Below, one piece after another: positions 1-6,074 of a stretch of 35,105 nucleotides of DNA. The stretch's first letter is position 1, and each line of letters starts with the position of its first letter. The position numbers and the translations under genes are program-made. Source of the DNA: an uncultured Prevotellaceae bacterium. GTDB lineage: Bacteria; Bacteroidota; Bacteroidia; Bacteroidales; Bacteroidaceae. The DNA lies in NCBI GenBank assembly GCA_900315095.1, contig OMXS01000022.1, positions 1 through 35,105 on the forward strand, given 5' to 3'. The notes under the pieces are model-generated. The model was given only the letters and a program-made list of their open reading frames with translations, did no database searches and was not told the DNA's origin.

Positions 1-1
1 G

Positions 2-148
2 GAAATCCTTCATGATTTTGGATGGACAGACACTTTCGACATGGGCGATATTTCCATGTCTCGCTACACTGAAATGTTAGGTGCATTCTGGGTTCCTGTA
101 TTCGGACAGTTGAATACTATGCACTGGGGGTTCAGACTTGTCAGGTAA
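2..148 (+). CDS. C-terminal fragment of an unidentified protein (truncated by window edge)
   Basis: An open frame enters from the left edge and stops at TAA 146-148, giving the last 48 residues of a protein. The tail is rich in aromatic residues and ends HWGFRLVR. A GFR-type ending is reminiscent of formylglycine-generating-enzyme-like (SUMF1) domains, but the fragment is too short to assign. Just before the stop there is a run of five G (126-130). If one G were absent, the frame would continue as HWGSDLSGN and on to TAA at 198-200, also with coding-like content, so the true C-terminus is uncertain. Codons here are more AT-rich than in the genes further right. Nothing downstream suggests an operon partner. 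Confidence 0.5.
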   Translation, partial: EILHDFGWTDTFDMGDISMSRYTEMLGAFWVPVFGQLNTMHWGFRLVR

Positions 149-250
149 TGTTTATGTATCAGGTGATTTCAATCAAGTAAATTCCAATTTATCTTTATAA
201 AAAAGCCGAGTTTCCACCTCTCGCGGGCAAATGGCGGGAAAAACAAACAT

Positions 251-297
251 CAGTCGCATCAGGAATGCCGTGTATATGCGGTTTCCTGGTGCGACTG
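251..297. other. Strong inverted repeat
   Basis: CAGTCGCATCAGGAA (251-265) pairs with TTCCTGGTGCGACTG (283-297) with a single G-T wobble, and a smaller CCG/CGG pair lies in the loop. There is no T-tract on the plus side. On the minus strand the hairpin is followed by a T-rich run, but no minus-strand gene ends here. It could be a terminator for the gene ending at 148 or a relic of a mobile element end. Confidence 0.5.
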
Positions 298-442
298 GCA
301 TAATAGGGGCATTCAAATCCTGTCCGATATACCTTTCGGCATGTCACTTGTATATGTTTTAGCCCCCCAAAAACCTCTAATGGCCTCTCAAAGTATCATC
401 ACCCAGGCCCTCAAAAGCCCCTCCCTAGAACCACCATTTAAC

Positions 443-470
443 GGTAGGGGTGTTCCACCGTGTGCGCCCG
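443..470 (+). repeat. GTAGGGGYG dispersed repeat, copy 1
   Basis: GGTAGGGGTGTTCCACCG followed by TGTGCGCCCG. The same ~27-base element occurs twice near 33.8 kb (33825-33851 and 33863-33889). The GGGGYG and GCGCCC ends are nearly complementary, so each copy can form a small hairpin. Confidence 0.6.
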
Positions 471-710
471 TATAATCACGCATGCTCTATCCCTTTAAGG
501 CGCGGATGATGCGGATTAACATGGAAAACAGATAATCATGTTGTATTTGCGTAGAGACCTTAACGCGAATTACATTTCCTCCTAGTTCTTGGACTTGCCA
601 AGTGGCGAAACCGAGCGGTGGTCGGTGAGTGGTGACAGTTGATATATTACTGTTTTAGGAAACTGTTAGGAAATAGAATGGAAAGGTGGATAATGGACAG
701 AGACCTATAC

Positions 711-749
711 TGGAATAAAAAACGTCTGCATCGTGAGGGTGCAGACGTT
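711..749 (-). terminator. Rho-independent terminator of asnA
   Basis: AACGTCTGCA (721-730) and TGCAGACGTT (740-749) form a perfect 10-bp stem with a 9-base loop. Read on the minus strand the stem is followed by a TTTTTTATT run (complement of 714-722). It lies about 30 bases past the asnA stop. Confidence 0.9.
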
Positions 750-780
750 GACTGTTATTCCAATATTTATATGTACGGTT

Positions 781-1818
781 CTATATTAGGGGCATTCCGA
801 GAGAACGACACTCACTCATCATGTCGCAAGGCCAGATGCTGGCCTGTATCTCACCGAGGTGTGCCTTGTGAAGAAGCACCATACAAAGACGGCTCTGTCC
901 GATGCCGCCGCCCACGCTGAGTGGCAGTTCGCCGGCAAGGAGTTTCTTGTGGAAATAGAGTTCTTTGCGGTCCTCCTTCCCCGAGATGGCAAGTTGTCGG
1001 AGAAGGCTCTCCTTATCAACGCGGATGCCCATAGAAGAGAGTTCTACAGCGCGGTCGAGCACAGGATACCAGATGAGGATGTCGCCGTTAAGTCCTGCCT
1101 TTCCGTCCTCGCCCTCAGTGGTCCAGTCGTCATAGTCGGGAGCGCGCCCGTCGTGAGGTTCGCCGTTGCTCAGTTTTCCTCCGATCCCTATGATAAATAC
1201 TGCACCATATTTCTTAGTGATGAGGTCCTCGCGCTCCTTTACGCTCTTGTCGGGGTACATCTGGAGCAAGTCTTCGCTATGAATGAAGTAGATGTCGCGC
1301 GGAAGGAAGGGTTTGATGTTGGCGTAGCGCTCACACACGAGGAACTCTGTGCGCAGTATTGCGGCGTAGATTCGTCGCACGATGCTCTTGAGGAAGTCGA
1401 TGTTGCGTTGCTCTGCGGTGATGACTGCCTCCCAGTCCCACTGGTCCACATACAGCGAGTGCAGATTATCGAGCTCCTCGTCTGCACGTATGGCGTTCAT
1501 ATCAGCATAGATGCCGTAGCCTGGCTCCACCTTGTATTCTGCGAGTGATAGCCTCTTCCACTTGGCCAGCGAGTGCACCACCTCTGCCTTTGCGTCGCCG
1601 AGGTCTTTGATGGGGAATGTCACGGCGCGCTCAACGCCGTTAAGGTCGTCGTTGATACCCAGTCCCTTCAGCACGAACAGCGGCGCTGTGACACGTATCA
1701 GTCGCAGTTCCGTAGAGAGGTTCTGCTGGAAGAAGTCCTTTATAAGTTTTATTCCCTGCTCGGTCTGCTGAGTGTCGAGTAGTTGCTCATAGTGCTCAGG
1801 CTTAATCAAATTGCTCAT
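781..1818 (-). CDS. asnA: Aspartate-ammonia ligase (asparagine synthetase A)
   Basis: 345 residues, close to the usual 330-345 for AsnA, which forms asparagine from aspartate, ammonia and ATP in the cytoplasm. The fold is related to class II aminoacyl-tRNA synthetases. Characteristic segments are present from end to end: RVTAPLFV near residue 42, GIYADMNAIR near 103, YVDQWDWE near 125, and a C-terminal GGGIGQSRLCM near 305 corresponding to motif 3. It is a single-gene unit: a TTTG/TAnnTTTG promoter lies at 1951-1981 and a strong terminator at 711-749. The leader is about 125 bases and carries a short heptamer array (1886-1906). There are no deletions or missing motifs. The assignment is secure. 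Confidence 0.97.
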   Translation of the reverse strand: MSNLIKPEHYEQLLDTQQTEQGIKLIKDFFQQNLSTELRLIRVTAPLFVLKGLGINDDLNGVERAVTFPIKDLGDAKAEVVHSLAKWKRLSLAEYKVEPGYGIYADMNAIRADEELDNLHSLYVDQWDWEAVITAEQRNIDFLKSIVRRIYAAILRTEFLVCERYANIKPFLPRDIYFIHSEDLLQMYPDKSVKEREDLITKKYGAVFIIGIGGKLSNGEPHDGRAPDYDDWTTEGEDGKAGLNGDILIWYPVLDRAVELSSMGIRVDKESLLRQLAISGKEDRKELYFHKKLLAGELPLSVGGGIGQSRLCMVLLHKAHLGEIQASIWPCDMMSECRSLGMPLI

Positions 1819-1885
1819 TATCTCGTTTGTTACATTATTCTACTTTTACAAGGGCGGGAATACAGTTGGCAGCATCAGCGAGCGA

Positions 1886-1906
1886 CAACCAACACCCATC
1901 ACCCAT
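1886..1906 (-). repeat. Heptamer array in the asnA leader
   Basis: Three period-7 units on the plus strand: CAACCAA, CACCCAT, CACCCAT. Unlike most arrays in this window it lies in a 5' leader rather than directly behind a stop codon. The CACCCAT word recurs at 15871-15884. Confidence 0.6.
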
Positions 1907-1950
1907 GAGTGATGTCCTTCCACCTCCCTCAAAATATCATTTTGCGCCTG

Positions 1951-1981
1951 CAAAGGTACTACTTTTTATTTACTCTGCAAG
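1951..1981 (-). promoter_or_regulatory. Promoter of asnA
   Basis: On the minus strand the -7 element is TACCTTTG (complement of 1951-1958) and a CTTG -33 element lies 19 bases upstream (1978-1981). This matches the Bacteroidetes pattern TTTG-N19/21-TAnnTTTG. Confidence 0.75.
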
Positions 1982-1983
1982 CA

Positions 1984-2028
1984 AAAACCGAAGAAATTGC
2001 GCATTTTGACACAAATTTCTTCGGTTTT
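1984..2028. terminator. Bidirectional terminator-like hairpin upstream of asnA
   Basis: AAAACCGAAGAAATT (1984-1998) and AATTTCTTCGGTTTT (2014-2028) form a perfect 15-bp stem with a 15-base loop and A/T flanks on both sides. It probably insulates asnA from the minus-strand secreted-protein pair upstream. Confidence 0.75.
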
Positions 2029-2134
2029 CTTACATCAGGATAGTCCGAGCGTATGTTTCCTGTGCAATTATATACAATTAGAATGGCTTTCAACAGCAAC
2101 GTGCAGGGACGCCCGTCGTAGCCTCATGCTATTG

Positions 2135-2168
2135 AGATAATAAAACGGGCGCGCACAAAGGCACGCCC
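2135..2168 (-). terminator. Terminator of the YARHG gene pair
   Basis: GGGCG (2147-2151) pairs with CGCCC (2164-2168), with further pairing inside the loop. On the minus strand the stem is followed by TTTTATTAT. It lies ~90 bases past the stop at 2261. Confidence 0.65.
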
Positions 2169-2223
2169 ATACATGGTTAGAATGATAACAGACAAAGAAC
2201 AACCGGAATACAAGCGCTTGTGC

Positions 2224-2251
2224 TATCAATTATCCATTATCAATTATCAAT
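2224..2251 (-). repeat. Heptamer array behind the YARHG gene
   Basis: Four period-7 units on the plus strand: TATCAAT, TATCCAT, TATCAAT, TATCAAT. Read in the gene's direction this is ATTGATA/ATGGATA. It starts about 10 bases after the stop codon and shares a 23-base identical stretch with the array behind pepT (within 5545-5574). Confidence 0.8.
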
Positions 2252-2260
2252 TCTACTCAG

Positions 2261-3280
2261 TTACTCGTCAGCCTCTTTCTCTGCTCTCTTTATCTGCTGG
2301 ATGTTGAGTTGTTCTGTCTCAGAGAGTTCGGCCACTACGGCGTTGTTGTTGCCGCGCGGACTATACCAAGGACAGCGGGAGAAGTACTCCTTCATCTCGG
2401 GAGTGCTGAACTGATAACCGTGACGTGCGTAGATTTCGTTGCGCATCAGCTGCAGTTCCTTCTTTGTGAACCAACCGAGCATTCCGTTGTAGAGCACGTT
2501 CTCGCTAGCGAAGTCGAAGCGCGATGTCTTGCCTGACGCTCCTGTATAGTTGGCTGGCAGCACATGATAGAGTTTTATGGTGGAATTTGTGCTCTCCCAG
2601 CTCTCTGTGTCTTCGCTGCTGATGTCCATCTTGGTGAGCAGCAGTCCATCGTCCTCGTGTTTGATGCTGTAGGCTGTGCCGTCACTGAACTGTATTATAT
2701 CAGACGGTGAGTCGTAAACAGTCTTTATCTCGAAGTTCTTCTTGCCTCCGAAGAGTCCTGTCACGCTGCGCTCGCCCTTAGAGAATGTAACGAGGTCGCC
2801 TTTAGAGTCGATGTACTCTCCTGCGAATACGATGTCGTTCTGCAGCGACTCTTCGAGGTCGTAGATGGTATTCCATCCGCCACCGGTTATTCCTGCGATG
2901 AACTCATGATAGACGTCCACTAGTTCGTTGCCGTCGTAGATGAGCAAGTATCGCTGTCCGTTGATTTTCTTCTGCTTTGCGGTAGGGTTCTTGGCGTTGA
3001 ACACGAGGTTTTGTCCTGAGTAGTAATACTCTGAGCCTACGGGCTCTCCGTTGTCGCCCTCCACCACTTTATAGTCGTTGCCAGAGCCTTTCAGTCCGAA
3101 GATTACGCCGCCCTCATGCAGCGTTCCACCCTGACCGTTGATGAAGTTTGGCTTTCCTGCCACATGATTGAGCACGAAGAATTGTGATGCGTTGCACCAT
3201 ACGGTGCCTGTCACCTTGTCTTGCTGCGCTGCTGCTATCATAGGCACGAGTGCGAGCAAGAATGTTATCAGTTTTTTCAT
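2261..3280 (-). CDS. Secreted YARHG-domain protein
   Basis: 339 residues. The N-terminus is a classic signal peptide (MKK, hydrophobic core, cleavage near AAAQ at residue 18), so the protein is exported. The C-terminus carries a YARHG domain (about residues 275-330): RNEIYARHGYQF, then an aromatic/Cys segment ending CPWYSPR. YARHG domains are extracellular modules thought to act at the cell surface or on peptidoglycan, but no enzymatic role is established. The central 230 residues are predicted beta-rich and I do not recognise them. The gene follows the secreted protein at 3299-3997 after only 18 bases and shares its promoter (4046-4078). A heptamer array and a terminator follow the stop. Confidence 0.85.
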   Translation of the reverse strand: MKKLITFLLALVPMIAAAQQDKVTGTVWCNASQFFVLNHVAGKPNFINGQGGTLHEGGVIFGLKGSGNDYKVVEGDNGEPVGSEYYYSGQNLVFNAKNPTAKQKKINGQRYLLIYDGNELVDVYHEFIAGITGGGWNTIYDLEESLQNDIVFAGEYIDSKGDLVTFSKGERSVTGLFGGKKNFEIKTVYDSPSDIIQFSDGTAYSIKHEDDGLLLTKMDISSEDTESWESTNSTIKLYHVLPANYTGASGKTSRFDFASENVLYNGMLGWFTKKELQLMRNEIYARHGYQFSTPEMKEYFSRCPWYSPRGNNNAVVAELSETEQLNIQQIKRAEKEADE

Positions 3281-3298
3281 AGCGATGTTTGTTTGTGT

Positions 3299-3997
3299 TT
3301 AGTCTATTTTCTTAAGTGTGAATCCATTGCCGTTCCACTCGTAGATGTAGTTTTGTCTTTCTGCGAGAGGCAGTTGTTCGCCGTCGGCTATTCTCACGTT
3401 GATGTTCTTGCCCACACGCGGCAGGGTGTAGATGGGAGCCCATCCGTTGGCGTCTTCGTTGCCCACAGAGCGAGCATACTCGATGCGCTCCTTGCTTGTG
3501 CGTCCGGGCTTAGTCCAGTCGATGGGGTCTATTTCCTTAGAGAATGGAGGATTGATACGCCTCATCTCCCTTTTGGCGTTATTGTATCGGTAGAAGATGA
3601 CGTAGCTCTCGTCTATTGACTCTCCTTGCAGGTTGAGGCGGTTGATGCCCACTATTTTCTCCTTCTTGTTGGCACAGTTCCAGTAGCACATCTCTATGCG
3701 CTCCAGCGAGCCGTCCTCTCCGCTTTCCAGATCGTAAGAGGCAAAACCGTTAGGGATGTCGCACACGGTCTCGGTGTTCACGAACTTGTGTGAGCCTGCT
3801 TTCACCTCGTTAGCAAACTGGATAAAGAAATCGTCGGCCTCCTCGTTGCGAGCATAGCTCTGCGCGAAGTCCTTGATGTTGGGCGCGGTGCCGCTGAATG
3901 TGACTTTCACTAAGTCGGGCTGTGCCATCGCTCCCTGTGCTACAACAAGCATTGCGATTGTCATAGCGATTCTAAAGAATTTCTTTTTCATGATCAT
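3299..3997 (-). CDS. Secreted protein of unknown function
   Basis: 232 residues with a signal peptide (MKKKFFRIAM core, cleavage near AMAQ about residue 26). Translation may begin at 3997 (MIMKKK) or at the second ATG at 3991. The second gives the more typical signal peptide. The mature part has no domain I recognise. It contains scattered Trp/Tyr and an acidic middle and ends in an Asn/Gly-rich beta-like segment. It is first in a two-gene unit with the YARHG protein, with an 18-base gap, which suggests the two act together in the envelope. A good TTTG/TAnnTTTG promoter lies ~50 bases upstream. Confidence 0.8.
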   Translation of the reverse strand: MIMKKKFFRIAMTIAMLVVAQGAMAQPDLVKVTFSGTAPNIKDFAQSYARNEEADDFFIQFANEVKAGSHKFVNTETVCDIPNGFASYDLESGEDGSLERIEMCYWNCANKKEKIVGINRLNLQGESIDESYVIFYRYNNAKREMRRINPPFSKEIDPIDWTKPGRTSKERIEYARSVGNEDANGWAPIYTLPRVGKNINVRIADGEQLPLAERQNYIYEWNGNGFTLKKID

Positions 3998-4045
3998 TTA
4001 GTTTTATGTTTTTAATATAATATTTGGTTTTCAGTCTATCTGATG

Positions 4046-4078
4046 CAAAGATAAGAACATTTTTCAAAAAAGACTCAA
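4046..4078 (-). promoter_or_regulatory. Promoter of the secreted-protein pair
   Basis: On the minus strand the -7 element is TATCTTTG (complement of 4046-4053). A TTGA-like -33 element lies ~21 bases upstream (4075-4078). Confidence 0.6.
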
Positions 4079-4114
4079 TAAGGAATAGAAAAGTTTAAAA
4101 AATGGAATAATTAT

Positions 4115-4145
4115 TTTGATATGCGGGCAAAATACCGTACCTTTG
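4115..4145 (+). promoter_or_regulatory. Promoter of tRNA-Arg (and perhaps pepT)
   Basis: TTTG (4115-4118), then exactly 19 bases, then TACCTTTG (4138-4145): a perfect match to the Bacteroidetes consensus. The tRNA starts 10 bases after the -7 element. No terminator is seen between the tRNA and pepT. Confidence 0.85.
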
Positions 4146-4155
4146 CGCAACGATT

Positions 4156-4229
4156 GGCTCCGTAGCTTAGTTGAATAGAGCGTCGGATTCCGGTTCCGAA
4201 GGTCCTGGGTTTGAGTCCCAGCGGAGTCA
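4156..4229 (+). tRNA. tRNA-Arg, anticodon CCG
   Basis: A 74-base cloverleaf. The acceptor GGCTCCG (4156-4162) pairs with CGGAGTC (4222-4228) with one G-T. The D stem is GCTT/GAGC. The anticodon stem TCGGA/TCCGA encloses loop TTCCGGT, with anticodon CCG at 4190-4192. The T stem is CTGGG/CCCAG with loop TTTGAGT. The discriminator base is A at 4229. CCA is not encoded. It reads CGG codons. Confidence 0.95.
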
Positions 4230-4317
4230 CATCATTAATTAAGGAGTTAGAAGGAGATACTTGAAAAAGTCAAACACTAACACTTCATTGAAGAACTTAC
4301 AAATCAATACTACCATA

Positions 4318-5541
4318 ATGAACTTACAAGAACGTTTTCTTAACTACACCAAGTTCGACACACAGTCGAGCGAGGAAAGCGAGACCGTGCCCAGCACATC
4401 GAAACAACTGATTTTTGCAAAATACCTTAAGGAGGAACTCGAGAGGGAAGGCCTCAGCGACGTCGAGATGGACGAGATGGGATACATCTACGCCACGCTG
4501 CCCTCAAACTCGAAGAAGAAGATACCCACAATAGGTTTCATAAGCCACTATGACACCAGCCCCGACTGCAGCGGAGCAAACATCAAGGCAAACATCGTGA
4601 GCAACTATAACGGCGGCGACATTGAGCTGTCGCCAGGCATCGTGAGCAGTCCGCAGAAGTTCCCCGAACTGCTGCATCATGTGGGCGAGGACCTTATCGT
4701 TACCGACGGCACAACGCTGCTGGGCGCTGACGACAAGGCTGGAATAGCCGAGATAGTGCAGGCGATGTGCTACCTGCGCGACCATAAGGAGATAAAGCAC
4801 GGAGATATCCGCGTGGGCTTCAACCCTGACGAGGAGATAGGTATGGGCGCGCACCACTTCGATGTGGAGAAGTTCGGCTGCGAGTGGGCATACACTATGG
4901 ACGGCGGCGACCTTGGCGACCTGGAGTTTGAGAACTTCAACGCCGCTTCGGGCAAGGTGACCATCAAGGGCGTGAGCGTTCACCCGGGATATGCTAAGGG
5001 CAAGATGATCAACGCCAACCGTCTGGCGGCAGAGTTCGCAAGCATGCTGCCTGCAGACGAGACTCCCGAAGAGACCGAAGGCTACGAGGGATTCTATCAT
5101 CTGCTGGGAATAGAGTCGAACATCGAGTCGGCAAAGATGAGCTATATCATTCGCGACCACGACCGCGACACCTTCGAGGACCGCAAGGTGTTCTTCACTC
5201 GCTGTGCAGAGAAGATGAACGAGAAATACGGCGAAGGAACGGTAACGGCTGTGGTGAAGGACCAGTATTACAACATGAAGGAGAAGATAGACCCCAACAT
5301 GCATGTAATAGACATCGTGCTGAAGGCGATGCAGGAGTGCGACGTTCCGCCAAAGGTGGAGCCTATTCGCGGCGGCACCGACGGTGCACAGCTGTCGTTC
5401 CGCGGTCTCCCCTGCCCCAACATCTTCGCTGGCGGTGTGAACTTCCACGGCCCTTACGAGTTCGTCAGCATCCAGGTTATGGAGAAAGCGGTGCAGGTAA
5501 TCGTCAAGATTTGCGAAATAACAGCTAATTATAACGACTGA
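4318..5541 (+). CDS. pepT: Peptidase T (tripeptide aminopeptidase, M20B)
   Basis: 407 residues from the ATG at 4318, whose [10 protein letters not shown] start fits the family. A TTG at 4261 with AAGGAG just upstream would add 19 residues and is the alternative. PepT removes the N-terminal residue of tripeptides using two zinc ions in the cytoplasm. Metal ligands and catalytic residues of the M20B family are all visible in order: [40 protein letters not shown] and the late [10 protein letters not shown]. The dimerisation domain lies between them. The length is normal. The tRNA-Arg promoter 5' of it is the only promoter I can see, so read-through from the tRNA is likely. Confidence 0.96.
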   Translation: MNLQERFLNYTKFDTQSSEESETVPSTSKQLIFAKYLKEELEREGLSDVEMDEMGYIYATLPSNSKKKIPTIGFISHYDTSPDCSGANIKANIVSNYNGGDIELSPGIVSSPQKFPELLHHVGEDLIVTDGTTLLGADDKAGIAEIVQAMCYLRDHKEIKHGDIRVGFNPDEEIGMGAHHFDVEKFGCEWAYTMDGGDLGDLEFENFNAASGKVTIKGVSVHPGYAKGKMINANRLAAEFASMLPADETPEETEGYEGFYHLLGIESNIESAKMSYIIRDHDRDTFEDRKVFFTRCAEKMNEKYGEGTVTAVVKDQYYNMKEKIDPNMHVIDIVLKAMQECDVPPKVEPIRGGTDGAQLSFRGLPCPNIFAGGVNFHGPYEFVSIQVMEKAVQVIVKICEITANYND

Positions 5542-5544
5542 GAG

Positions 5545-5572
5545 AATTGACAATTGATAATGGATAATTGAT
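5545..5572 (+). repeat. Heptamer array behind pepT
   Basis: Four exact period-7 units starting 3 bases after the pepT stop: AATTGAC, AATTGAT, AATGGAT, AATTGAT. It ends 7 bases before the ATG of the next gene and is the left arm of an inverted pair around it. Confidence 0.85.
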
Positions 5573-5579
5573 AGAGGGT

Positions 5580-5984
5580 ATGTCTGAAAATAATTCGTAT
5601 CATCGTAAATACAATATAATTACAGACAAGAGCAAAGCCTTCGCCATAAGGATAGTTGGCTGTTACAAGTACCTGTGCGATGAGAAAAAAGAGTATATCC
5701 TTTCAAAGCAACTGATGCGCTCGGGAACAAGCATTGGCGCAAATGTCAGGGAAAGTTTCAACGCACAAAGCACGCCCGACTTCATAAGTAAGATAAGCAT
5801 CGCCTTAAAGGAAGCCGAAGAGTCGCTTTACTGGTTAGAGATTCTCCACGAGACAGGAACTTTGGAAGAAAAACTGTTCGACTCCATATACAACGATTGC
5901 GTTGAATTGGTCAAAATTCTTACGTCAATAGTTAAATCGAGCAAAGAGAAAGAAGAAAAAGACTCTAAAAACTATCCAAAATAA
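5580..5984 (+). CDS. Four-helix-bundle protein (23S rRNA intervening-sequence protein family)
   Basis: 134 residues from the ATG at 5580. An upstream TTG at 5568 lies inside the repeat array and is unlikely. The protein is all-helical with the signature region LSKQLMRSGTSIGANVRES (about residues 42-60), followed by FISKISIALKEAEESLYWLEIL, typical of the PF05635/TIGR02436 four-helix bundle family. Members occur inside 23S rRNA intervening sequences or as scattered solo genes, and the fold is shared with the Avd accessory protein of diversity-generating retroelements. No rRNA or reverse transcriptase is near. Function is unknown, possibly nucleic-acid binding. The gene sits as an isolated cassette between two related housekeeping-like genes and is flanked by inverted heptamer arrays. 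Confidence 0.85.
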   Translation: MSENNSYHRKYNIITDKSKAFAIRIVGCYKYLCDEKKEYILSKQLMRSGTSIGANVRESFNAQSTPDFISKISIALKEAEESLYWLEILHETGTLEEKLFDSIYNDCVELVKILTSIVKSSKEKEEKDSKNYPK

Positions 5985-5987
5985 TAA

Positions 5988-6070
5988 CATCTATCAATTG
6001 TCAATTAAAACATCTATCAATTGTCAATTAAAACATCTATCAATTATCAATTGTAAATTATCAATTAAAA
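5988..6070 (+). repeat. Heptamer-based array behind the four-helix-bundle gene
   Basis: Two exact 23-base units (5988-6010, 6011-6033) beginning CATCTATCAATTG are followed by a longer variant to 6070. Inside the units the words TATCAAT/TGTCAAT repeat at period 7. It begins 3 bases after the stop. Orientation is opposite to the array at 5545-5572; both arms share AATTGACAATTGATA when one is reverse-complemented. Confidence 0.85.
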
Positions 6071-6074
6071 AAGT

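Larger units (their letters stand above)
149..710. other. Gene-poor stretch
   Basis: About 560 bases with no convincing gene on either strand. A 93-residue plus-strand open frame starting at 639 runs into asnA antisense and has no recognisable content. The stretch holds one strong inverted repeat (251-297) and one copy of a short dispersed repeat (443-470). I see no tRNA, transposase remnant or TAnnTTTG promoter in it. Confidence 0.6.

Noticed and set aside
639-920. 93-residue plus frame
   Set aside because: It runs over the asnA terminator and the asnA end, with no domain and a poor start.
4156-4229. tRNA-Arg as an integration site
   Set aside because: No repeat of the tRNA 3' end and no integrase were seen downstream; pepT follows directly.
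4261-4317. TTG start of pepT at 4261
   Set aside because: A Shine-Dalgarno-like AAGGAG is present, but the added 19 residues do not fit the family start MNLxERF; kept only as an alternative.
4504-5553. 349-residue minus frame over pepT; similar long antisense frames at 6495-7280, 7064-8224, 9443-10405 and 12097-13278
   Set aside because: All overlap genes with full motif support and have no recognisable content of their own.
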